Below, piece after piece: positions 1-4,923 of a stretch of 5,053 nucleotides of DNA. The translations under genes and the position numbers were made by a program. Source of the stretch: an uncultured Oscillospiraceae bacterium (GTDB lineage Bacteria > Bacillota > Clostridia > UBA1381); assembly GCA_945876665.1 (NCBI GenBank), contig CAMCPC010000111.1, positions 1-5,053 on the forward strand. Direction: 5' to 3'. The notes beneath the pieces were generated by a model. The model worked only from the letters and a program-made list of their open reading frames with translations. It was not told the DNA's origin and did not search any database. Position 1 is the stretch's first letter, and the number at the start of each line of letters is the position of its first letter.

Positions 1-780
1 TACTCACGTTTCTGGCACAAGTTCCTTTATGACATCGGCGTAGTGCCGACAAAGGAGCCGTATATGAAGCGTACCTCACACGGCATGATTTTAGGCGAGA
101 ACAACGAGAAGATGTCAAAGTCGAGAGGAAATGTTGTTAACCCCGACGACGTTGTAAACGAGTTCGGCGCGGACGCGTTCAGAACGTATGAAATGTTTAT
201 AGGCGCGTTTGATCAGTCCACACCGTGGTCACAGCAGGGACTTAAGGGTTGTTATAAATTCCTTGAAAGAGTCTGGAATTTACAGTCAATCGTCACTGAT
301 GAAGAAGGCTACAGCGCTGACCTTGAAAAGACAATGAACAAGGCTGTAAAGAAGGTGGGCGAGGACTTCGAGAGAATGAAGTTCAACACGGCTATCGCGA
401 CATTGATGAGCCTTGTAAACGATTTTTCAAAGAAAGGCTCTGTAACAAAGGACGAATATAAGACACTGATAACTCTATTAAATCCTGTTGCGCCGCATAT
501 GACGGAGGAGCTGTGGCTCACATACGGAAACGGCGAGCTGCTGTCACTACAGCCGTGGCCGACATTTGACGAGGAAAAGACGGTTGATGATGAGATTGAA
601 ATCGTTGTACAGATAAACGGTAAGATTAAGGATAAGCTTATGATTCCTGCCGGCCTTGACAAGGACGGCACGCAGGAGGCGGCCATGAACACAGATAAGA
701 TTAAGGGTCTTATCGAGGGCAAGAACGTGGTTAAGGTCATTGCCGTACCGGGTAAGCTTGTTAATATAGTAGTTAAATAA
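1..780 (+). CDS. leuS: Leucyl-tRNA synthetase, C-terminal part (5' end outside window)
   Basis: Cytoplasmic class I aminoacyl-tRNA synthetase that charges tRNA-Leu. The reading frame is already open at base 1 (residues YSRFWHKFLYD...), so this is the last 259 residues of a protein usually about 800 long; the GTG at 43 is internal. The ATP-binding KMSKS loop is visible at bases 109-123, preceded by GMILGENNE and followed by RGNVVNPDDVV, which is typical of bacterial LeuRS. The helical anticodon-binding domain follows, with LLNPVAPHMTEELW at about bases 475-516. The C-terminal tRNA-contacting domain begins near IVVQINGKIKDKL and ends KLVNIVVK just before the TAA stop. The editing domain and HIGH motif would lie upstream. 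The frame is intact, with no sign of decay. Identification is secure. Confidence 0.97.
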   Translation, partial: YSRFWHKFLYDIGVVPTKEPYMKRTSHGMILGENNEKMSKSRGNVVNPDDVVNEFGADAFRTYEMFIGAFDQSTPWSQQGLKGCYKFLERVWNLQSIVTDEEGYSADLEKTMNKAVKKVGEDFERMKFNTAIATLMSLVNDFSKKGSVTKDEYKTLITLLNPVAPHMTEELWLTYGNGELLSLQPWPTFDEEKTVDDEIEIVVQINGKIKDKLMIPAGLDKDGTQEAAMNTDKIKGLIEGKNVVKVIAVPGKLVNIVVK

Positions 781-787
781 ATTATAA

Positions 788-815
788 AAACTGCCGCTCA
801 ACAAAGCGGCAGTTT
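788..815 (+). terminator. Hairpin after leuS, probable weak intrinsic terminator
   Basis: An 11-bp perfect stem (788-798 pairing with 805-815, core CTGCCGCT/AGCGGCAG) with the 6-nt loop CAACAA starts 8 nt after the leuS stop. The A-tract on the left and only three Ts on the right make it short of a classic U-tract, so some read-through into the AEC transporter gene is likely. No good promoter is visible in the 52-nt gap, which also points to read-through expression. The symmetry would give weak termination on the other strand as well. Confidence 0.6.
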
Positions 816-832
816 GATATTGGGAGAAAAAT

Positions 833-1780
833 ATGGACAGTTTGATTTACAGCATGAACGCCACAATTCCTGTGTTTCTGGTAATTGTGGTGGGATACAT
901 ATTAAAGCGGATAGGCATGTTTAATGACAGCTTCGTAAAATGTACGAATAAGTTTAATTTTACGGTTACTCTGCCTGTGCTGTTGTTTGTGGACTTGTCA
1001 ACAACGGACATAATCGGTGATTTTGACCTTTCGTATGTGCTGTTCTGCGCCATAACCACAACAGTGGTGTTTGGCGGACTATGGATTGGTGCAAGGCTGA
1101 TTTTAAAGGATAAATCGCTTATTGCCGAATTTGTCCAGGCGGGATACCGAAGCAGCGCGGCAATTCTCGGCGTTGCGTTTATACAGAATATTTACGGCGA
1201 CAGCGGCATGGCGCCTGTTATGATAATCGGCTGTGTGCCGCTGTTCAATATTTTCGCCGTGCTTGTGTTGACCTTTGAGGGCGAAAAGAGAGGAAACGGC
1301 GCGGAGCATATTAAGAAATCAATTATCAATATCATTAAAAATCCCATAATAATCGCTATTGCGCTCGGCGTTATAGCGTCGCTTATAAAGATTGATTTCC
1401 CCGAAATAATTGATAAAACGCTTTCATCATTTGCAAAAATGGCGACGCCGCTGGCGCTTGTCACCATAGGCGCAGGATTTGAGGGGAAGAAAGCTATTGC
1501 GAAAATCAAGCCGTCACTTGCGGCGTCGATGATAAAATTGATGGTGCTGCCGGCAATATTTTTGCCGATTGCGGTCAAACTCGGTTTTCGTGATCAGGCA
1601 CTTGTGGCACTTGTTATAATGCTCGGCTCACCGACCACGCCGTCAAGCTATATCATGGCAAAAAATATGGGACATGAGGGCGTGCTCACATCAAGCGTTG
1701 TTGTTATGACAACACTGCTGTCGTCTGTAACGCTGACGCTGTGGATTTTTGTGATGAGATATTTCGGATTGATTATGTGA
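833..1780 (+). CDS. AEC (auxin efflux carrier) family transporter
   Basis: A 315-residue integral membrane protein of the AEC family. Bacterial members are secondary transporters of small organic anions such as malate or malonate; the substrate here cannot be told from sequence. About ten hydrophobic segments can be traced, roughly at residues 10-28, 43-56, 67-91, 104-120, 127-148, 168-187, 197-213, 226-249, 256-275 and 286-311. This is the usual 5+5 arrangement with a polar linker (EGEKRGNGAEHIKK) in the middle. Family-like stretches are KNPIIIAIALG after the linker, MATPLALVTIGAGF, and GSPTTPSSYIMAKNMG near the end. The ATG at 833 has GGGAG 6 nt upstream and the length is normal for the family. 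It sits between leuS and the thi operon promoter. A role in thiamine-precursor transport is conceivable from position only and is not supported by the sequence. Confidence 0.9.
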   Translation: MDSLIYSMNATIPVFLVIVVGYILKRIGMFNDSFVKCTNKFNFTVTLPVLLFVDLSTTDIIGDFDLSYVLFCAITTTVVFGGLWIGARLILKDKSLIAEFVQAGYRSSAAILGVAFIQNIYGDSGMAPVMIIGCVPLFNIFAVLVLTFEGEKRGNGAEHIKKSIINIIKNPIIIAIALGVIASLIKIDFPEIIDKTLSSFAKMATPLALVTIGAGFEGKKAIAKIKPSLAASMIKLMVLPAIFLPIAVKLGFRDQALVALVIMLGSPTTPSSYIMAKNMGHEGVLTSSVVVMTTLLSSVTLTLWIFVMRYFGLIM

Positions 1781-1785
1781 CAGAC

Positions 1786-1813
1786 TTGACAAATGGCTCA
1801 AATATGGTATAAT
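1786..1813 (+). promoter_or_regulatory. Consensus sigma-A promoter of the thi operon
   Basis: TTGACA at 1786-1791 and TATAAT at 1808-1813 both match the housekeeping consensus exactly, with a 16-bp spacer and a TGG extended -10 immediately upstream of TATAAT. Transcription would start near 1820, just before the first arm of the riboswitch. It lies only 5 bp after the AEC transporter stop codon. A promoter this strong fits a gene set controlled mainly by termination in the leader rather than by initiation. Confidence 0.9.
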
Positions 1814-1823
1814 AATTTACAGA

Positions 1824-1892
1824 GTGAAACCACAGGTTACACGAAGGGGTACACCACCACGGGTGTAGAGCTTCTTTGTGTAGCCTTTTTTT
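1824..1892 (+). promoter_or_regulatory. Probable HMP-PP riboswitch (thiS motif), terminator-embedded
   Basis: Two mutually exclusive folds can be drawn by eye. Fold A, a short hairpin: 1824-1831 (GTGAAACC) pairs with 1835-1842 (GGTTACAC) across the loop ACA, with one A-A mismatch. Fold B, a terminator: the same 1835-1842 pairs perfectly with 1878-1885 (GTGTAGCC) and is followed by seven Ts. The upper hairpin fits both folds: GAAG 1843-1846 with CTTC 1871-1874, an internal loop GGG/GAG, then TACACC 1850-1855 with GGTGTA 1862-1867 around loop ACCACG. The described HMP-PP riboswitch class lies upstream of thiS and has its small aptamer almost wholly inside a terminator stem, which is what is seen here. 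TPP-aptamer hallmarks (CTGAGA, CCTGAT) are absent. I assigned this from architecture and gene context, not from a covariance-model hit. Ligand binding that stabilises fold A would switch the operon on; that direction is inferred. Confidence 0.82.
1835..1892 (+). terminator. Leader attenuator (intrinsic terminator) of the thi operon
   Basis: The lower stem is 8 bp (1835-1842 with 1878-1885, including one G-U pair). It is extended by GAAG/CTTC with a TTT bulge at 1875-1877 and capped by the 1850-1867 hairpin. T7 at 1886-1892 follows directly. It sits about 125 nt before the thiS start codon, so termination here would silence all four operon genes. It would also stop any read-through from the AEC transporter gene. 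Its 5' arm is the strand captured by the competing upstream hairpin. Confidence 0.88.
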
Positions 1893-1997
1893 CTGAAAAA
1901 AATTCTCGTTGCATCTAACCCCAAACAGGGACTTGAAGTATACACATACGTCCGCGTCCCTGTTTGGAGTGACCTGCTTAGAGCATTTTCTTCAGAA
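1891..1997 (+). other. Unassigned structured leader element between attenuator and thiS
   Basis: This stretch of the leader folds on paper into one long, interrupted stem. The outer helix is 1891-1901 with 1986-1997 (TTCTGAA/TTCAGAA, then AAAA/TTTT around one bulged C). A middle helix is 1911-1918 with 1978-1984 (GC-A-TCTAA/TTAGAGC, one bulged A). The apical helix is a perfect 12 bp, CCAAACAGGGAC 1921-1932 with GTCCCTGTTTGG 1956-1967. The 23-nt loop holds a possible GTAT/ATAC mini-stem (1938-1941/1946-1949). No T-tract follows, so it is not a terminator. It ends about 10 nt before the thiS ribosome binding site. I see no hallmark of the TPP, T-box, SAM, FMN, cobalamin or purine classes. The 12-bp helix is unlikely to be chance; the outer helices are AT-rich and less certain. 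Confidence 0.55.
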
Positions 1998-2018
1998 TTA
2001 TTTATGAGGAGGTAAAAA

Positions 2019-2219
2019 ATGATTACTCTTAACGGCAAGGAAAGCAAAACATACGCAAATCTTAATGAGCTTCTTGAGGAAAACAAATTCCGCAGGGAAC
2101 TCATTGCTGTGGAAATAAACGGCGAAATAATAAAAAAATCAGACTATGACACAACACCGATAAATGATGGTGACATAGTGGAGGTAGTACACTTCATGGG
2201 CGGCGGCGCATTTGCATAG
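2019..2219 (+). CDS. thiS: Sulfur carrier protein ThiS
   Basis: A 66-residue ubiquitin-like (beta-grasp) protein. It carries sulfur as a C-terminal thiocarboxylate and hands it to ThiG for thiazole formation. Visible family features are the short [19 protein letters not shown] start, the AVEINGEII strand, the [14 protein letters not shown] end and the normal length. The ATG at 2019 has a strong AGGAGGT site (2007-2013) 5 nt upstream. It is first in the operon, directly under the leader control region. The unusual point is the tail: the expected terminal Gly-Gly is followed by Ala-Phe-Ala before the TAG, so the glycine is not the last residue. Activation by a ThiF/MoeB-type adenylyltransferase requires a free glycine carboxylate, so trimming by a protease is implied, as known for other carriers such as CysO and QbsE. 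No thiF or protease gene is in this window. Confidence 0.93.
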   Translation: MITLNGKESKTYANLNELLEENKFRRELIAVEINGEIIKKSDYDTTPINDGDIVEVVHFMGGGAFA

Positions 2220-2262
2220 AGAATGCGGACATGTAAATAAAACAAAGGAGAGAACAAGAACA

Positions 2263-3030
2263 ATGGAAGATAAGTTAATTTTAAACGGACACGAATTTAC
2301 ATCAAGATTTATTTTAGGTTCGGGAAAATATTCCCTTGACCTTATCAAAGCGGCAATAGAAAACGCGGGCGCGCAGATTATAACGCTTGCGCTGCGCCGC
2401 GCGGCAGGCGGTGAGGTGGCAAATATTCTTGATTACATTCCGGACAATGTAACGCTTTTGCCCAACACTTCGGGCGCAAGAAACGCTGACGAGGCGGTCA
2501 GAATTGCGCGTCTTGCGCGTGAAACAGGCTGTGGTGATTTCGTAAAAATCGAGGCAATCAGGGACACTAAATATCTTTTGCCTGACAATTACGAAACACT
2601 AAAGGCAACAGAAATTCTTGCAAAAGAGGGCTTTGTTGTAATGCCGTATATGTACCCCGACTTGAATTTTGCAAGGGATTTGCAGAACGCGGGTGCGGCT
2701 TGCGTAATGCCGCTTGGCTCACCGATAGGCTCAAACAAGGGACTTTGCACAAAGGAATTTATAAAAATTCTTATAGATGAAATTGACCTGCCCGTAATCG
2801 TTGATGCGGGCATCGGCAGACCGTCACAGGCGTGTGAGGCAATGGAAATGGGTGCGGCTGCTGTAATGGCGAACACTGCCATTGCCACAGCCGGTGATGT
2901 TCCTGCTATGGCAAGTGCTTTCAAAAAGGCAATAGAAGCAGGACGTCAGTCTTATCTTGCAGGCTTCGGTGACGTGGTGGAAGGCAGAGCAAGAGCATCA
3001 TCACCGCTGACAGGCTTTCTACACGACTAA
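2263..3030 (+). CDS. thiG: Thiazole synthase ThiG
   Basis: A 255-residue TIM-barrel enzyme that condenses 1-deoxy-D-xylulose 5-phosphate, dehydroglycine and ThiS-thiocarboxylate into the thiamine thiazole. The product is the thiazole carboxylate phosphate tautomer. I chose the ATG at 2263 ([12 protein letters not shown]) because ThiG proteins begin there, it has AAAGGAG at 2244-2250, and the result is the usual length. The longer frame from a TTG at 2212 would overlap thiS and add a non-family tail. Family blocks in order are [10 protein letters not shown] (about residues 15-23), ITLALRR (40-46), [25 protein letters not shown] with the Schiff-base lysine at residue 95, [13 protein letters not shown], and the phosphate-binding [11 protein letters not shown]...MANTAIA. 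It lies 43 nt after thiS and is intact. Confidence 0.97.
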   Translation: MEDKLILNGHEFTSRFILGSGKYSLDLIKAAIENAGAQIITLALRRAAGGEVANILDYIPDNVTLLPNTSGARNADEAVRIARLARETGCGDFVKIEAIRDTKYLLPDNYETLKATEILAKEGFVVMPYMYPDLNFARDLQNAGAACVMPLGSPIGSNKGLCTKEFIKILIDEIDLPVIVDAGIGRPSQACEAMEMGAAAVMANTAIATAGDVPAMASAFKKAIEAGRQSYLAGFGDVVEGRARASSPLTGFLHD

Positions 3031-3168
3031 GAGACCGGATAAAACCGCCCATATCACCGTTTTTCGTCAATGCCGGTATTTGTATACGGCTCATTGACTG
3101 CAAAGCAGCAATCTGAACGATTTTCTCTTGGTCTTCAATAGGGACACTAAAATGAAGGGGACACTAAA
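3031..3168 (+). other. Non-coding thiG-thiH gap with hairpin
   Basis: This 138-nt gap is long for an otherwise tight operon. It contains a hairpin at 3066-3098: GTCAATG (3066-3072) pairs with CATTGAC (3092-3098), then CCG with CGG and TAT with ATA around a TTGT loop, with small bulges. No T-run follows on either strand, so it is not an intrinsic terminator. It may mark an mRNA processing or stability site. No convincing gene lies here: a 23-codon frame at 3070-3141 has no ribosome binding site. Two 17-bp tandem units close the gap at the thiH start. Confidence 0.5.
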
Positions 3169-3174
3169 ATGAAA
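3141..3174 (+). repeat. 17-bp tandem duplication spanning the thiH start
   Basis: GGGACACTAAAATGAAG (3141-3157) is followed at once by GGGACACTAAAATGAAA (3158-3174), identical at 16 of 17 positions. The duplication copies the weak purine-rich GGG and the ATG. As a result there are two start codons in different frames, at 3152 and 3169. The first opens a six-codon frame (MKGTLK) whose TGA overlaps the second ATG as ATGA. The 11-mer GGGACACTAAA also occurs once inside thiG at 2561-2571, where it encodes conserved-looking protein and is probably coincidence. Confidence 0.85.
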
Positions 3175-4320
3175 GAACGAACAAATCATATGGAATATAT
3201 GGAGGGCATGGAGGTCATAAATTCCAATATGCTCGATGAGGTCATAGAGGCAATGAACAATTACGACTATGACAAATACACAGAGCGCGACGTAAAGAGC
3301 GCGCTTGCGCATGATGTGCTTACGCCGGAGGATTTTGCGGCGCTTTTGTCGCCTGCGGCATTGCCGTTTCTTGAGGAAATAGCGCAGCGCGCGCAGATTG
3401 AAACGCGTAAGCACTTCGGCAATTCAATCGCAATGTTCACTCCGCTTTACATAGCGAATTACTGCGAGAATTACTGCATTTACTGCGGTTTTAACTGCTA
3501 TAATAAAATCCGCCGCGCAAAGCTTACGGCGGAGGAAATAGAGGTTGAAATGCAGGCAATTGCAAAGACAGGCTTACAGGAAATCCTGCTTCTTACAGGC
3601 GAGAGCAGAAAAATGTCGGACGTGAATTATATAGCCGAGGCTTGTGCTATAGCGAAGAAGTATTTTAAGGTAGTCGGCGTTGAGGTATACCCGATGAACA
3701 GTGACGAATACGCAAAGCTGCACGCAAATGGAGCGGATTTTGTGACGGTATTTCAGGAAACCTACAACAGCGACAAATACGAAACGCTGCACCTTGAGGG
3801 ACACAAAAGAGTATTCCCGTACCGTTTCTACGCACAGGAACGCGCAATTCTTGGCGGTATGCGCGGTGTAGGCTTTGCGGCTTTACTTGGACTTGACGAT
3901 TTCAGAAAGGACGCTTTTGCGACAGGTATGCACGCATATTTATTGCAGAAAAAATATCCCCATGCAGAAATTGCGTTTTCATGCCCAAGACTAAGACCAA
4001 TCATCAATAACGACAAAATCAATCCAAAGGACGTTCACGAGCCGCAGCTTTTACAGGTAATCTGTGCATACAGAATATTCATGCCCTTTGCAAGTATCAC
4101 TATTTCTACGCGTGAATGTGAGCGGTTCAGAAACAACATTATTAAAATCGCTGCAACCAAAATCAGCGCGGGTGTTGATGTAGGAATAGGCGGACACAGC
4201 GGCGCGCAAAAGGGCGATGAGCAGTTTGAAATATCCGATCCGAGAAATGTGGACGAGGTATTTAAGGCGATTGAGGAACAGGGCTTGCAGCCTGTAATGA
4301 GTGATTATATCTATGTTTAA
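3169..4320 (+). CDS. thiH: 2-iminoacetate synthase ThiH (radical SAM tyrosine lyase)
   Basis: A radical S-adenosylmethionine enzyme that cleaves tyrosine to p-cresol and dehydroglycine (2-iminoacetate), which ThiG uses for the thiazole ring. It is the anaerobe-type alternative to the oxidase ThiO. The 4Fe-4S site is the CxxxCxxC run CENYCIYCGF, with Cys99, Cys103 and Cys106 counted from the start used here. LLTGE at about 141-145 matches the SAM-contacting glycine/acid motif. LLSPAALPFLEEIAQRA, FTPLYIANYC, FQETYN, FSCPRLRP and ISTREC are further ThiH family blocks. The length (383) is close to the typical 370-380. The start is uncertain: ATG 3169 has only a weak GGGG upstream, and ATG 3190 (MEYMEGMEV) is the best alternative. 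The 3' end overlaps the next gene by 8 nt, suggesting translational coupling. Confidence 0.95.
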   Translation: MKERTNHMEYMEGMEVINSNMLDEVIEAMNNYDYDKYTERDVKSALAHDVLTPEDFAALLSPAALPFLEEIAQRAQIETRKHFGNSIAMFTPLYIANYCENYCIYCGFNCYNKIRRAKLTAEEIEVEMQAIAKTGLQEILLLTGESRKMSDVNYIAEACAIAKKYFKVVGVEVYPMNSDEYAKLHANGADFVTVFQETYNSDKYETLHLEGHKRVFPYRFYAQERAILGGMRGVGFAALLGLDDFRKDAFATGMHAYLLQKKYPHAEIAFSCPRLRPIINNDKINPKDVHEPQLLQVICAYRIFMPFASITISTRECERFRNNIIKIAATKISAGVDVGIGGHSGAQKGDEQFEISDPRNVDEVFKAIEEQGLQPVMSDYIYV

Positions 4321-4876
4321 AATAATTTGCGTAACAAGCAGGGGAATGTGTGACAATTTTATTGAGCGCGTCGGCGAGCTTTATAAAAATGGCATCACCG
4401 TTATTCTGCGTGAAAAGGATTTGTCCGAAAGTGAATATGAAAAATTGGCACAGCGTGTTATTGAAGTATGTCCCGATGTGATACTTCATTCATATACAGA
4501 AGCTGCAAAACATCTTGGTGTAAATCGGATACATCTGCCGCTGCACATGATGAACAAAAACGTAAAAAACGATTTTGAAACGGTGGGCGTTTCCGTACAC
4601 AGCGCCGAGGAGGCGGCAGCTGCTGAAAAAATGGCCGCGGATTATGTAACGGCAGGACATATTTTTGTAACTGACTGCAAAAGGGGACTTGCGCCGCGCG
4701 GATTGGAATTTCTTAAATCTGTAGTTGATTCCGTAAGCATACCTGTATACGGAATAGGCGGAATATCGCCCGATAATATTGCGGAAATAAAGGCATCAGG
4801 CGCTGACGGCGGCTGTATAATGTCGGGGTTTATGAAATGTGAAAATATAGAAAAATATTTAGAAAAGCTAATATAA
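4313..4876 (+). CDS. tenI: TenI-like thiazole tautomerase (ThiE/TenI superfamily)
   Basis: A 187-residue TIM-barrel protein of the thiamine phosphate synthase/TenI superfamily. Automatic annotation would probably say thiE. I favour TenI, the aromatase that isomerises the ThiG product, because the central block SVHSAEEAAAAEKMAADYV...GHIFVTDCKRGL...RG closely follows Bacillus TenI, including the histidine (residue 116 here) matching TenI's catalytic His122. Positions typical of ThiE are lost: the NDR that holds a metal-binding Asp reads HSY (59-61), and the HLGQxD loop reads HLPLHM (74-79), so both Mg-pyrophosphate aspartates are missing. The LREK run (32-35) and the phosphate-binding GIGGISPDN and MSGFM are retained. 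The ATG at 4313 overlaps the thiH stop; an in-frame GTG at 4301 is possible. Last gene of the operon. A divergent ThiE cannot be fully excluded. Confidence 0.75.
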   Translation: MFKIICVTSRGMCDNFIERVGELYKNGITVILREKDLSESEYEKLAQRVIEVCPDVILHSYTEAAKHLGVNRIHLPLHMMNKNVKNDFETVGVSVHSAEEAAAAEKMAADYVTAGHIFVTDCKRGLAPRGLEFLKSVVDSVSIPVYGIGGISPDNIAEIKASGADGGCIMSGFMKCENIEKYLEKLI

Positions 4877-4886
4877 TTTTTCATAA

Positions 4887-4923
4887 AAAACAGGCTGTTC
4901 AAAATGAACAGCCTGTTTTGTTA
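4887..4923. terminator. Strong bidirectional terminator ending the thi operon
   Basis: A perfect 14-bp stem (4887-4900 with 4906-4919, core ACAGGCTGTTC/GAACAGCCTGT) has the 5-nt loop AAAAT. The T-rich side (TTTTGTTATTTTT) serves the plus strand and the A-run at 4884-4890 serves the minus strand. It starts 10 nt after the last thi gene and ends next to the stop of the convergent gene, so it would separate the two converging transcripts. Confidence 0.93.

Noticed and set aside
758..788. Promoter for the AEC gene (TTGTTA at 758 and TATAAA at 783)
   Set aside because: The 19-bp spacer and non-consensus hexamers are poor, and the start would fall inside the post-leuS hairpin.
1921..1967. Second intrinsic terminator formed by the 12-bp helix
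   Set aside because: The stem is followed by AGTGACCTGC with no T-tract, so it cannot be a classic terminator on the plus strand. The minus strand also lacks a T-run after it.
1821..2018. TPP riboswitch in the thi operon leader
   Set aside because: The conserved TPP aptamer strings (CTGAGA, CCTGAT with the following TAATGCCAGCG-like block) are absent, and the visible folds do not match its five-helix shape.
1821..2018. T-box leader
   Set aside because: No TGGNACCGCG-type antiterminator sequence is present, and the downstream genes are not amino-acid or tRNA-synthetase genes.
1817..2104. 95-codon minus-strand frame across the leader
   Set aside because: It runs antisense through the riboswitch, the hairpins and the start of thiS, with no ribosome binding site or family features. 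It is a shadow of the structured leader.
2212..2262. Longer ThiG beginning at the TTG at 2212
   Set aside because: It would overlap thiS and add a 17-residue basic tail not typical of ThiG. The ATG at 2263 has an AAAGGAG site and gives the usual length.
2561..2571. Third copy of the GGGACACTAAA element inside thiG
   Set aside because: Only 11 bases match, and they encode RDTK in a conserved ThiG block, so coincidence is the simpler reading.
3094..3122. Internal promoter before thiH (TTGACT at 3094)
   Set aside because: No acceptable -10 hexamer lies 16-18 bp downstream, and TTGACT is part of the hairpin arm.
3070..3141. 23-codon frame starting MPVFVYGSL in the thiG-thiH gap, faintly like the start of gamma-glutamylcyclotransferase-like proteins
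   Set aside because: There is no ribosome binding site, the start lies inside the hairpin, and the frame stops after 23 residues. The resemblance covers only a few residues and is probably chance.
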